Positions 39,279 through 54,200 of a stretch of DNA of 64,000 nt are shown here, in pieces; the stretch's first letter is position 1, and every line of letters starts with the position of its first letter. Source of the stretch: Gymnothorax reevesii (taxonomy: Eukaryota; Chordata; Actinopteri; Anguilliformes; Muraenidae); the NCBI GenBank assembly GCA_029721435.1, contig CM056583.1, positions 75,581,120 through 75,645,119 of the forward strand, in the 5' to 3' direction. The translations under genes were made by a program, and so were the position numbers. The notes beneath the pieces were generated by a model, which was not told the DNA's origin, made no database searches, and was given only the letters and a program-made list of their open reading frames with translations.

Positions 39279-42200
39279 CACACACTCTCTCTTGTTCTCT
39301 CCCTTTCTCTCTCCCTCAGTCTCTCTGTGCGGGTAGCCCAGGTTGTCTGGAGGGTAAGAGGCCCATCTGTGTCACTTCATCCAGTAAGAACAGGGGGTTC
39401 AGGCCCAAAATGAGAAGAAAACCTTCAGCGGTTCTAAAACCCACATCATGTAAATATAATACTTGCAGAATAATCAAAAGGGTTGAATGAAGAAGTCAAA
39501 TGACACCATATGTTGGATTCATGCTTACAGCTAGAAGGCAAAACATGTTGCTGACACTGAAGTCCTCTCAAGCCAGTATTACAGAAACAAAATTTAAAAA
39601 ATAAAAAATCAACTGTGAGCCAAGGTTTCCTTTTCTCTTTGTTTCCTAACTCTAAAGTACAGGGCCTGGAGCAAAGAAAAAGATTAACACAACTCAGTTC
39701 AATCAGTTACTGTATCCTCGCCGAAGAAAATGATTTGCGCTGGCTTTCTGGGTTTAACATAAACTTAGCTGTAAAGTACACAATTTCAGCCGAGAAACCA
39801 GCAGCAAAGTGATACTGGAAGAAAAACTACTAAAAGCTCCTCATGTCCTGTTGTTTCTCCTGTTGATGTGAATGATGGGAGGGCTTGCATGGCATATTGC
39901 AATCTTCATCTAAACAATCTGTGAGCAGTCCCTTGTAATCATGCCTTTTTTTTTTTTGTCTTGTGGTTCTGAAACAGACTTGCCAACTAAAACCATACAA
40001 TTTCAGAAACATCTAGCAGGCATGAAGCGCATTGAAAATCCAGGGAAATGACTGGAGGGCAATAAAAGCTATTGCATTCCATGTAAATTAGCTCTGCGAA
40101 ATGCAAATATGAAAAAGAGGCAAGCATATTCAAAAGATGAAGATTCCAGGTTTCCAACACATTCATATAACAAGAAACCAATTCTACCAAACACAGCTAT
40201 GATAGTTAATTAGAGCAAAGTGAAAAACCCAAAAACATATGAGGTGGAGTGAAATTCCACATTGCAGTTCTCAGCACAACTCTATAAGATTATTCTAGGA
40301 GGACAACTGAAAATCATTGTTGAATTAGTACTTTAAATCAACAGTGGTCAGGTCCTGGAAAAGCAGGGATGTACACAGATTACATAACGTGATCCTGTTG
40401 TGTTTCTCTTCTACTTTCCAAATGAACGCAGCTGTCATAACAATTAAACATCTATTAGTTAATCTGTTTTAGATCGCTCATTTCCTTTTACCGTGTTTCG
40501 ACTTCCTCGGACGGATCCGCATTCTGGGAAAGGATGGCCAGGAGTAATTGAAGGGGGAATCTGAATCAGAGTCCATGTCTTTTCCCGGTATGTGTCAGAC
40601 TGGCAGTTCAACAGGAGGGATAAACCCCAACATACTTCCAGAACAGAACGGTGCTTTTCCAGACGACGTCCGATTTAAGGTCCAAGCTCTACAGTTTATT
40701 CTCCAGCGGCTGCTGCAGCACTGGTCTCATGTTCCACAGCTGACGTATCCACACGAGAGAGGAGGCGTAAAAGAGTTCACCGAAAACAGCGACAGCCCCG
40801 CCAGACGACAGACCTCAAATCCTCCCGGGAGACAAATAGGACCTGAGACTAAGTGTCCAGAAGAATCCGGAAGGTCAGCCAAGGCCAATGAATCATTAAC
40901 TCACCTTTTCAAATTCAATGCTAAAGTGAGTTGCAGGAGTTTAGCAAGTTCATAAAGCAGGGGACGACCCCTCTAAACCAGAGAGAGTCTTAATCAGCCG
41001 CCAGAAGAGAGACTCCTGCAGGCAGAAGTTAGCGTCCTCCAGCCACCAGCTCTGTGCGGCCGCACTGGATACAGCACATGCAAGCGCTGTGACAGAGCTG
41101 CGGTAGTCTTTGGCTCCCCTCCCACCAAGCTACAGCCTACTTTTCCATGCACAAACATCGACTGGAGAGACTCGCAGGCCAGGATAAAGAGCCACAGGTT
41201 TCTTTCCACGATCTCTCCATCGTTGCCCTCGTGCTGTGACCCCACCTCCGGCCCCCGCCCTCAGCCCGCACTGTAGGCAGCCCGCAGAGTTCGGCAGCCA
41301 GAGAGCAAGATAGCGAGATAACCCACTTTACAAATGTCACTTATGCTGCTAACAGACTCACAAGCGTACTACAGCCTCAAAAAACAGAGGGGGGGGGAGA
41401 CAAAAAGAGAGTGAGAAAGAGAGAGAGAAAAACAGATTTTGATATTAGTCCCTGTTTCTTTTGGGTGGGAGTGAGGGGGGCAGTCCTCCAGGAGTTGACA
41501 GAGCTGAATAAGTTCTGACTGTTTCCACTGGCTCGCAGATGAGTCGGTCTGCACTGGTGAACCTCGAAAACCCCCCCCCGCCCCCCATAGGGGTCTGGCA
41601 GTTTTACAACCTCTGCTCTCAGAAACAACAACCCCAGTGGCAGCTTTTTTACAACAAGTCCTCCATTCTTATACAGTCTCCCAGAACAACTCGCTAAGCA
41701 ATTAGCATTCAGCATGGCCTTGGCAACCCCTTCCCCCCACATCGTCTTGCCCGCACAAAACTCCTTTCTTTGAGTGCTTCATACATGCTAGCAGAAGACT
41801 GAAACAGCAGAAAAAAAAGAGGTTCACTAAACTCACATTAAACTTCCCTCAGCACTCCTACATCTTTGGTCCTTGGGGGTGCAAGGGGACGCGAGGCTAC
41901 AGCAAAGTCATGTTAGCACAAAGAGAAAGGGGATAAGGAGTAAGGGGGGTGGGGAGACAAAATTTTGGAGGGAAACACAAATGAGCGGCTCATCTCATGT
42001 GCCAACCATTGTAAGACGATGACATTAGTTGAGCTTGTTAACATTCCTGATTTCAGTTCAATTATGTGAACCACAACAGAGGCCCAGAGTGGAATATGGG
42101 ATAAATCCCTGCATCCCCCTGTATCCTGCTGACTGAGCAAATTTGTGTGCTGTAGTAACACCACGAATTGAATCCTGCCAGCCACAGAGATACGTCTACC

Positions 42201-45200
42201 TAATAATGTGAACGGAACACAATGCCCATTTTAAAAGTTGCCAATTCGTCCTATTAAGTGGAGGATACCTGTGTGCAATGAGAACAGTAAGTGACTATAG
42301 TAAGTAAGTGATTATCTTTTTTATAAAAAAGAAAAGTGAATAAGTCTTAACTCAGTGTTAACTGAGTATAACCACTTTTGCAATCAAAAATTTTCATAAT
42401 TTTTAGACTATAAATTAATTTTGGAACAAGATCAACTAAAAAAGTAAAAGAAAAATCATTGTACTCTGCAAAATATTCATGATCATCGCAATATTTATGC
42501 ATTCTATAAGCAACGATAATTCACCTTCTCTTTCACCGTAATTTACCGTCTTAATACTTATGCGTAAATAAGGGCGTACTGGGTATATTTTGAAGACAAC
42601 GCAAGTGGAAATGTTCCAGGTCCTCAGTACTTTAAAGCTGTTTATGTAAACAAATATTGGCCAGCGCAACTGGGCTGGGTCAATGGAAAATTTATGGGCG
42701 CTGGGTAAGTTTGGAGTTGCATAATTTGTTTGCATTTATACAGAGCAGGTTTCACTTCAAACACTGACACATTATGGTCTAGTATGCGAATGTACGGTGC
42801 CACCAATATGAATGCACAAACACATAACAGATGCAAGAAATGTTTTACTTCAGTTTGGATAGTTAAGAAAACTAACTGGACATACTGAAATCATGTGGCA
42901 ACTCATTACATTACTGCCAATGTGAGACGACTATTCATTGACTGTAAAACTAAAGCCTGATGTGCAACTCAAGTCAGGCAATTCTCACTTGATATGAAAT
43001 GAGCAGCACACCTCTGAATGTGTTCCTTATATAAAAACAAAATAGCGTGACTTTTCTTGAACATAAGCAAATATTCAAATTGCAGTTCATCACCTTGTCA
43101 TTGATTTATTCATAGAGATAGCATTCGCAAAGACAGGCCCTATCCATCACAAACAAGGAACTACAATGCAAAAATCTAAAGTAAACAATACGATCTCTTG
43201 ATACTCCAAAGTTGCACAATGTAATCTGTGAAAACAGATTATTGCCATTACCACAGATGCCCCCAAACTAGCATTCCCTGGTCTTAGTCCACGGGGGACG
43301 AGTGTTTGTGTGGCTGTCATGAGGCAGGAGAAACAGACAGGCTGTAGAATGTCTCACTAACGGTGGATCAGCAGAAGGTGTCTCTCAGACACGCGAAACA
43401 TTCAACACCTTCCTCAGGGCGTCTCGGCCTGAGCACACAACCCCTGCTACTGCGCGCTTGCGTCCACGCTGCTGACGCACGAATCCTACCGAGCAAATAC
43501 CTTCCAGGAAGCACACCTTCAACAGGGAACATCCATAATTAGGGACAACATTGGAAGCAAAAACATGTCATTTTTCAAGGCTCCTCTAAATTATGAATAT
43601 ATTAAAAACACAGTTGTGCTAAATCAGTTCTGGATGGTTAAATGCTTGGTATGATGAGAAATAAGTTTGCTGCTAATGTACCATCACAGATACTGGAATG
43701 GTTTTCTTGTCTGAGTCAATTTAATTCAACACGATGGGCGAACAGGCTGAATGAATTAGTAACTGAGTAACCCTTTTAGTTTTGCAGAAACCAAATAAAG
43801 AGAAATGCAAAACATTTAAGCAACCATAGTGAGATAATGCACCCATGGAGAAAAGCAAACATGGTAGGCAGAGTGTTTTTTCCTTAAAAGCATTATGCTT
43901 CCATGTAATTTGCTGACTGAGACGACTTGCATCTAGAGGTCTGAGCGGCAAAAAGTTGAATTATCACCCCGTTCGTTTACCGGCAAAGAAAACCAAACAA
44001 CAAGTGCAAGTTTCCTCTGCCTCTATAAACCTGCTCCCCCACTGTGATGCACTTCTTGCCTGGTTTAAAGGTTACCCTCGTTGCAGTCAGCACCATGGAT
44101 CACCTAGCAACAACCCAGTGCATTAACTACATGACAGTATAAATAGTAAGTAAGTAAGTAAGTAAGTAAACTTTATTTATAGAGCACTTTTCACAGACAG
44201 AGGTCACAAAGTGCTTTATATCAGCAGATGCAAACACAGGGGCAATAAGAAAGGAAACAATTAAAAACAATGACCAGATACAAATTATAAGTGAATAGAT
44301 AAAAATCAATTATAAAACAATGACAAAGTACATGATAATTAATCAAAAGCCTGTCTGAACATGTATGTTTTTAACTGTTTTTTTTTTAAAGACTCAACCG
44401 AGTTACAGCAACGGATCGACATGGGTAGGGCGTTCCATAGTTTTGGTGCTAGGGCCTCAAAAGCTCGGTCACCACGCGTTTTAAAATTTGTCCTTGGTAC
44501 AGACAGCAGGTTACTTGAGAAGCATCTTAATGAGCGGGTAGGCAGGTATGAAATAGATTTATTGAATCAGTATAATGAAAAATTGTTGCTACGAGTTGCA
44601 TAACAAGAGTCAAAACTGTAAAGAGTGCATGAGGAAAACTAAGGTCTTCACATTAGTGTATCAATAATGACAGTTATGAGAATAAAAAGTTAATGTTCCA
44701 ACTCAAGATACCTTGGTTACTGGACCCCAGAAAATGCATATGAATGCAAAAAATTGGACAGTTTTAAAATACCTCAAGATCTTGTAGTTGAGATATACTA
44801 TAAATGAGTATGCACATTGTGCATTACAACTTCAATGCTGCACAAGTAAAAATATTTAGATGTTATATGAAGTGTCGTCTGTTTTCCAAAATGTAACTTC
44901 TCTGTACTAATTTACAAACTGTGTTACTCACAGCCACAATAACAAGCAACAGCCAAATACGAACCACTATTACAATACAACCCCAATTCCGAAATAGTTA
45001 GGACAAAGTGTGAATTGTGAATATAATCAAAACTTAACTTTCAAATCACACCAGCCAGTATTTTATTCACAATAGAACAGAGATAACATAGCAAATGTTG
45101 AAACTGAGAAATTTTACAATTTTATACACAAAATGGGCTCATTTCAAATTTGATGGCTGCTACAGGTCTCAAAAAAGTTGGGACAGGGGCCTGTTTACTA

Positions 45201-48200
45201 TGGTGTAGTATCCCCTCCTCTTTTTAACCAAGAGTGGAGGCATCTGGGCATTGAGGAGAAAAGTTTCTTGAGTTTAGCCATTGGAATTTGATCCCACTCT
45301 TGTTTAATACAGGCTTCCAGCTGTTGGAGAGTTTTAGGTCTCCTTTGACTGCCTTTTCATTCAATTATGCACTAAATGTTCTCAATCGGTGAAAGATCAG
45401 GACTGCAGGCAGGCCAGTTCAGCACACGGACTTTTCTACTACGAAGCCATGCTGATGTGATAGCAGCAGTAAGTGGTTTTGCATTGTCCTGCTGAAATAC
45501 ACAAGGCCTTCCCTGGAATAGATGTCATCTGGAGGGGAGCATATGTTTTTCTAAAAACCTTTATAAACCTTTCAGCATTCATGGTGCTCTTTAAAACATG
45601 CAAGTGCCCCACACCATATGCCCTAATGCATCCCCATACCATCAAAGATGCTGGCTTTTGAACTGAACGCTGATAACAGGTGGGGTGGTCTTTCTCCTCT
45701 TTAGCCCAGAGGACACGACGCCCATGATTTCCAACAAGAAAGTCAAATTTGGACTCGCCTGACCACTGGACACTTTGCCACTTTGCTACAGTCCATTTTA
45801 AATGAGCCTTGGCTCACAGAACACTTCTGGATCATGCTAAACAATGGCTTCCTATTTGCATGATAGAGTTTTAGGTGGCATCTGTGGATGGCATGGCAGA
45901 TTGCGTTTACAGACAGTGGTTTTTTGAAGTATTACTTAGCCTATTAAGTAATGTCAATGACAGAATCATGCCGGTGAGTGATGCAGTGGCGTCTGAGGGC
46001 CCGAAGATCACAGGCATCCAGTAAAGCTTTTTGGCCTTGTCCCTTATGCACAGAGAATTTTCCAGTTTCTCTGAATCTTTTGATGAAGTTATGCACTGTC
46101 CATGATGAGACCTTCAAAGCCTTTGCAATTAGACGTTGAAGAACATTGTTTTTTCAGTATTCCACTATTTTTTTACACAAGCCTTCACTGGTTGGAGAGC
46201 CTCTGGCCATCTTTACTTCTGAGTGACTCAGCCTCTCTAAGACATCCCTTCTATAGCCAATCATGTTACACGCCTGATGCCAGTTAACTTTATTACTAGC
46301 TAAATGTCCTTTCAGATCATTCTCTCATATACTAATTACTTCTTCAGCCCTTTTTTGCCTGTGTCCCAACTTTTTTGAGACCTGTTGCAGCCAGCAAATT
46401 TGCAAATTTGTCTCAGTTTAACATTTGAAATGTTATCTATGTTCTCTTGTAAATAACATATTGGCTCATGATCTGACAGCCATTGAATTTTGATTTTATT
46501 CACAATTTACACTTTGTCCCAACTACTTTGAAATTGGGGTTGTAAAAAAGACAAAACAATTCAGGGCAATTAAGTAATTAAAGTGGACAGACTTAATTGA
46601 AGTTATACACCCAGGAGCAAGTGAAAGACATTTTTCCTCATTCTAGTAACAGTAATACCAGCACTTATGCAAATATCCATTCAATATAATGAGCAGAGAA
46701 CTCATGAGAGAGATGAAATGGAACATAAACAAATCTCCCCGTGTAAGACAACCAAACAAACAAAGGAAGTAAGAGCATTACCTTGTGTATTTACTAATTT
46801 GAGCTAACAAAACAACATAAAAAGAGTAAGAATCAACCACAAATGAGCAAAGTTAAGGGCTGTCGATATCAGTCATGTCTGCCAAAGTGTTCCGCAGCCT
46901 CACACTAGCTAAACCTTTTCATTGGATGAAAAGATAACAAGCTTCAGTTTTCTTATTGTTCAGTTGCATCCTCGTTATATGAAACAGTACAAATTTACAA
47001 ATAATCGCAAAAATCAAGTTGTAATATATCTGGATCCCATGAGGGTTATTTAACATTGGTTTTGTGCAAAACATGTCTTTCACTTTAAACAATCACAGGC
47101 AATAAAATTCCATGTCATCATGCATACTATTTATAACTACTCTCTTTGACTATATAATAAGGACAAAACACTTCAAGTCTGCCAAAAAAAATAAAAAAAA
47201 AATGAAGTGCCAATAACACTGCTGTTTTAAGAGAATGATTTGTTGTTTTTATCCCTTTCCCAACTGTCTAAATTATACAGTTTGACGGTTCCATGTTCTT
47301 CAAATCCAATCAACACTTGAGTAAAAGCATACAGAGCGTGAGTAAGAGCATAAAGGATGCTGAGATAACTTTTAGATGACACTGACAGTCATAAGGTAGG
47401 AGCAGGAAGATATGATTGCGTCCATAGAGAAGGGAGAACAGCTGATGAGGACAGTTTCAAGATCATCTTAAACAGGCCCATATGAGTCCTTTGTACAAAA
47501 ATATATTTAACTGAGCTGATGGTGACAGGTTTCGGTTTTGTAAAGAATGGGTCTTGTTTGATTACTTCAACCTTACAGTTAGCCAGAAAATGGGCAATTC
47601 CATAAGTTGCAGTGAATGCCCGTTGAAACTGAAGGTCAAGTATGGTCTTCCATTATGAAACATGATCTCAGTTCCTTGTGGGTAAAAAGAATGCGCTGAC
47701 CTGCCCAGTAAATTCTAGACTGGAAGCAGTGGTGAACCCTGTGCGGAATTTTAATGTATGAGTGCAACTTTTCAAAGTTTATAGTGCCAGTTGCAACAGG
47801 ACATTTGTTCAAACCCACACAAAATTGAATGAGTGGCATTTGATTTTATCAAGTCAATGGTCTGAACAATGTACAAAACATCAGTTTTCTTCTGATCCTT
47901 TAATTCAGGGTCGGGCTACTGCAGCCATTGTCCCTACCTGAGTGACTGACAGCTAATCATACCACACTGAAACACACATTTGCTGGAAGGCTAACACAGA
48001 CAAACTATAAACTATAAAGTCTGGCTCTACAGACTGAAAGCGAAGGCAGGATAGTGGGGGAATCACTCTATAGTACAGAAATGGGTATCCGGTAGATGGC
48101 AGCAATACAGTGAATGGAGTAAAGTTTTCCCAACAGGAAAAAAAACAACTAAAATTACAGAGAGGACTTGCCAATGTGGTTTATTTTATTGCATGAAAGC

Positions 48201-51200
48201 AAGCACTTTGTGCAATAATGGAAAATGCAATCATCTTCCAAAGCTTTCCCAGTGAAATGAAGTAAGCCACTGCCTTTGTTAGGCAGTATACATTATCTGC
48301 TGCTGTTCTGGTTAGATTTGATGTGCAGTTCAAAGAAATACGATGCAAATCTAGGTCCAATTTAGCTGCTTTCCCGCCGAACGTAAACTAATTTTTCGCA
48401 CGACAGATAACATTCAAAGTCAATGTCTTTGCATTGACTTTGAATGTCATCTGTCGTGCAAAAAAATTTGTTTCGCGTCTTGTGTGAAAGCGGCTATCGT
48501 AAAAGCAGGTAAAGTGGGCAGCAAGGATTGGTCTGGGTCCAGCTCATCAAAAAATCAAAAATAGGATGTATCTAGGTCCAGGTATCTTGTGCCCAGGTGT
48601 CAAAATATCATTGTATTTATTTTCTAATACTGCAATCAATGCTTAAGTCATGAGTCAGCGGACAGAAATGCCATTACTGATGGTGATAGAGATTTTTATT
48701 TTGTATATCAAACATTGCAGCTGACATATCATCAATAATCGACAAAGCAGTGCAGGCACTGGCAAGTAATCATGCATGTAACCTAGTTACTACTAACCCA
48801 TGTAGGGAAAGACCGCTGCTCTGCCAAGCTCAACTTTTTCGTGATAATTTTCCTTTAAATTCCCAGAAAATTCAGGCCCACAACAAACCTGCTTAAGGCA
48901 AGCATGGGGGAGGTGTTTTCTAGAATCTCCATTACCTTAGCTTGCGCAAACACTGCAGAATTTTTGTGGTAATACCAGTACTGCAATTAAAATATTTAAT
49001 CTAAGGATGTACACCTATAGATGGGAGTTATAACCAGAGGCAGAGGACGAGCAATGACTGCCGCAGGCATGATGATTTGTAGGCTAAACACATAGGCTAA
49101 CGTGATAACTTCACAATTAAATATTTACATTATGCAAATAGTCATTCCCAGCAATGCATTGTGAAGAAAACTGAATAATATGAAAAATAGAAAAAAACAA
49201 ATTCTGCCCTGAAGTTTCAATGACACAGGATGGGCTAAACCTGGGCTCTGTAGAGAAGAGGCCTCAATAGGGAGAATTTTGAGGAAATATTGTTGCTTAG
49301 GACCATCTCATTTCAGTAGTAAGCGCAGGATAGATACCTCATGCCAGAAAAATTTCAGGAAACATCAATTGAAAATCCCAAAATGCCAAGCGACAACCTG
49401 GGGAATCGCTAAACTGGATCACAGACATAGGGTAAGTTTCATCATATAATTTGCTTCAGATAATTTTCGGGTCAAGAGGAATTTGACTGCATACATGTCA
49501 AATATTAGTTGACTTGTGGGCAAGGGCGTTGAATTAAATATTTGCTCCGATATGTTTTCATAGTGCCAAAACTCCACAAAACAGACTGACAGAAAGAAAG
49601 AAAATGGCTATTATTCGCCATGGAAACCACTGACACGGCACTGTAATGTAAGCCACACCAGTCACATGATGCTTTCTACACTCTCAGAAATAGGGGTACA
49701 GCAGGAGTCCATTTCTGTTCCCCAAGGTACATTCAGCACTTATGTACCCTTTAGGGCAAATTATAGGACCTCAAGCCTTGGTTGTCACTGGGACAGTACC
49801 CTCAGAGGTACTGCTGTGGTACCTTAGAAGTGGGTTTTTATTTGTTTTGGAACATAAAAGTACCTTTTAGACCCTAAAAAGGTTCATACAGGTACCTTGA
49901 GGTCCTATAATTAGCCCTAAAGGGTACAGAAATGGACTCCTGCTGTACCCCTATTTCTGAGAGTGTAGTTAGAGTGTTCCATTTCATGTAACCTTTTGAA
50001 CAACTGGTTGCTATTAAGAACGGGTCCTAGCTGGGCAATAAGATGATGGAAAGCCTCCTAGCAAATGAAACAGACCCCATGTTCGCCCAAACTTATTGAC
50101 AACTTCATAGCCTTGACTTTCGTGGTCAAGTCCCTGATCCTCATCAAGATAATCACAAACTCCAGAGCCAATAAAATGCCTCGATATGCTCTTATTCATA
50201 CACTAAGGAAGTGACTGAACACACTTGACTAATAAGACAACCTTTCAAGTCCCACAGTGCACTGATTGCAGATGAAAAACTGTACAGTACATAACATTAT
50301 AGAGCATGCTGTATTATTCATAATGAGTGTTGGCAGATGTATAAATTATCACAAGAGATATCTAGAGGAAATTAAGTCCCCTCTGCTGGGCACTGGCTTT
50401 TCATTCAAATGCCCAAACTCCATAAATCCACTACTTACAGCACTTCACCACAGAAATAACATTACATTTTAAACCCAGAAGGCAGACATGATACATTTTA
50501 TACAAAGTCCTCTCTTTATTTTCTGTAAAATCTGAACCTCGTCTAACAGACGTGAACCACAAGTAACTGCTCTTGTGGTTAATTCTCCCTGTTGCAAGAA
50601 TATTGAACTTTGGGAAGAATGTTATGCAATTGGTTAAAATGTTTTCTATCCTGGTAATTAAAACTGGTCAGCCATTGCTGTTGACTTAGCAGGACTACAG
50701 CCAATTAGGCTGGTATCAATGCTGTTATTTCTCAAGTCTAAAGCAGAGCAACCAGCATGATGTATGGGCATCCCAGTACCCGCACTGTTTCAAACTGACT
50801 GAATTTAACAGTTAGATTAACCCATTGTTTCCTGGTAATTTTAACTGTAAGTAAACTGTGCATATTTAACTGTGGTTTACACTAAACATACACGAAACTT
50901 TGTTGTAAACTTATTGTAATATTACATTTAAAATAACCGGGAAAAAAGGTGCCAGTTAAATTAGCTGCCAAAAAAAGGTGTCAGTTTATAACGGTGTAGG
51001 AAAAATAGGTATTTAATATATTTCTTCTACTAATACGATATGCAAACCACCCACCTGTATAGAATATTTGGTAAGGTTTCCACTCTACAGCTGTGGCTTT
51101 AATAGCACAGAGCATAGGGCTTACGAGAGTGAGTTAATGTTGTGATGAAAATAGCTGTCATCATTAAGTGTAATATATGCTCCATTATTACTTCGCATAC

Positions 51201-54200
51201 CAACACCAAAAACCACATAATGTGGAAAGAACTGCCTTGTTCATGTAATTAATGCACAAAGCTGGCAGCATGCACTTTTTACATGATGAATACTGCCTCC
51301 TTAATCGCCATGCAGCTGAAGTGAAAGGATTTCTGTGCACGTGAGAATTCACTGCAGTTTACATGTCAAAGACGAGCAACAGATACTGAGTACAATATGA
51401 ATAAACGCACGCGCTGGAGTGGTCCTTACCATTCAATTATGTTTTGCAATGAGTTAAATGAACTGAACAAGTAACATATTTATGGAAATATTTACATTGA
51501 ATGCGAACAGGTAATTTTATACGCATTTAAAGAATCATAAAGTCATTTAGCGGTATGAGAACAGGACCCGCATGGAAAGAACCTATATAAACATATGTTT
51601 TAATATAGGACCACATATAGGTTTCGCATATATGCGATATACATAAAATTGGCCGTTTTCATATAGTACAGATATGTACATATATTTACCTAAAATATAT
51701 GAAAACGGCCTATGACCTGTGAGCCATATTCATCTAGAAACTGCATTAGAGACAAGATAGAAAAATTGCATTTGGTGGATGTAACAGTGTAGTGTATAAC
51801 CTTTCAATGGATGTGTATGAGCTGTAATGATGCGAATCCAATTTTATCTAAAGTGGTGAATCTGGCAGTGACTTAAACTTTAAAAAATGCTTAATTGATG
51901 AAATAAACATAATCAAAAAATTTCCTTGTCTTCCACAATGCACAACTCAATCTTCATAGAATGGAAATAAGTATGGTCAAGAAAGAATAGATGTCCTTGT
52001 TATTGTTCATGTTTCAGGAAAAAAAAATGTAACAAATAGTTTTAGATATTTGTGTTGACATCATAGCTTTTTGTCTCCTCTCACTTGCCATAGTGAATAA
52101 TGACTGGTTTACACATAACATGCCGTGGTCACATGTCAACATGTATTTAGGATCAAATGTGATGCCAATTTCACATGTTCACATGTGATTAATAAGTTAT
52201 AAGTTATAAGTTAACAAGCGTGAAATTCTTATTCCTTTAAGGGACTTTGAACTAATATGCAGATATTACCTTGAGAATAAAAATATGAGCTAGGCATCAT
52301 GAATGACAGTAGCAAAACTGAGATATGAGCTATACAATAGATAAGACAAGCAGAATCTGCCACTGGGTATATGAGCAATAGGAGTCATATACCTTGTATG
52401 TACATATAGGGCCTATATGTGGAAATAAAGAAGCGATATAGGAGACCTATATGCCCTCTATAAGCACATATATGTACCTGAATTTGGCCTATATGCGGCA
52501 TATATGTGCATGTATGCAGCATATAGGTTGCATATATGCGCATATATGTTCATATACATTCTTTCCATGTGGGGAGGGCTGCATTCAGAATCACAAACTA
52601 GTCACAAGTGGTATACATTTCGCTATGTGATCAACAAAAATTGCCACTATGGAAGAGATACCCAGATGCAATACTACGCTGGCCAAATTTCACTGAGTGT
52701 GCTCAGAGCTATCTTCGTAGTATACTGTAACCCACAATGCATCACTGTTAATGGTAATGTCTCCACTGCGACTCACATGATCTAACAGTCTGGCGGTCAT
52801 GTGACTCTGTACCACTGGACAGCTATAACTCTTCATTTTCATTTGGAGAATAGAATGCAGTATCCAGTATATACTAGAGCAGTATGCAGTAAGCATGCCA
52901 TTTGGAACGCAGTCTTTGAGTCGGATGATCTAGATGCCGAGCAGCGCATCGCAGTTTTTACTTCAGCCTTACTCCCATAACACCCTGGCTGGCTACAATG
53001 AGGTCACATCGCTGCAAGGTTACGGGCTGATGAGAATAGTAAAAGCTTGCCCATTACCAAAGGAAAGAAGAAGAATAAAAATAAAGTTGTATTTATGGGT
53101 ATAAGCAACACCGAGTTACTTCACTGAGTTAAAAAGTTGCCTGTAAAATTAAATTATGCAACTAAAAAATCCTCTAATTATTTGCCTTAGAAACAGAAAT
53201 AAGCATATAGGAAGCTGACTGAAGTGCAACCTCACACCTGATTCATGCTTATGAAGTTCACTGATTTTACGAGACCTTAGATGATGAGATGAAAAATATC
53301 AACACTGCGCCATACCACACAAATAACTGGTGCCACTAAATTTTGTTACTGCAAGGTTAGTTTTTGTAGCAATACTACATTTTTTCCAGTTTGGGAGGGT
53401 GGTGCAAATGCCATCAGTGGGAAAAGTCTACAGTTCAGCAAGATACTAGGCCTAATTTAGCAAACTACATCCATGAATGCAACATATGCAGAGTAGTATG
53501 TATTTATGCCATAATGCATTGATATAGGCTATTTCTTGTTCATATATAAACATGTTGTCATAGCAAGCTGGCATTTTGCACAATTTTTGTCAGAGGTTTC
53601 TGGCACTGCGAGTCTTCCATTGTTGAAAATGATTTATGATTTCAACCTTCTGAGAATACACCTCCGTCCGAATGAAGACAGAAACATTGGCAGATGGACG
53701 ACTTAATTATTACAGCGTATAATTGTGACATTTTCCCTCATTTCAGTGACCCACGAGATCCAGCTATAGCAGTCTATACAGCCAGGGGGCAGCATTACGA
53801 CAAAAATGATCAGCCACATAATTTGTAACTCTTCATCACACGTGCCACAAGACACATTTATAGAGTACAAAAACTAGTCATATGCTTAACACACAACTTG
53901 TACAGCAACATTATCACACCACATTCACTGTTTTGAAGCTGTCCTACACGAAAAGTGATTGAGAAAAACTGGATCTTATTCATCACAAAAAGTGCAAAGA
54001 GTGAAGTTTAATATTTATTCATTGCTTTTGGAGCAAAAAAAAAACAACCTTTTACAATATTTGTACATAGTTGACAAATGCCTTCAAAGAGTTATTAATT
54101 ATTTGTAGCCCCTGAATGAAGTCGGGGCTACTATGGAGCAGACATCTGCCACTAACTGCTGCCGGTACAGTAGAGATTTCCTTGTGGACCCTCTACAGGC

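Noticed and set aside
40548..40955. 135-codon plus-strand frame
   Set aside because: No recognisable domain, no family resemblance, no splice signals in frame. It overlaps the GC-rich patch considered as a possible promoter.
44361..44603. 80-codon frame as a small gene
   Set aside because: It lies in a widespread LINE 3' tail and has no independent support.
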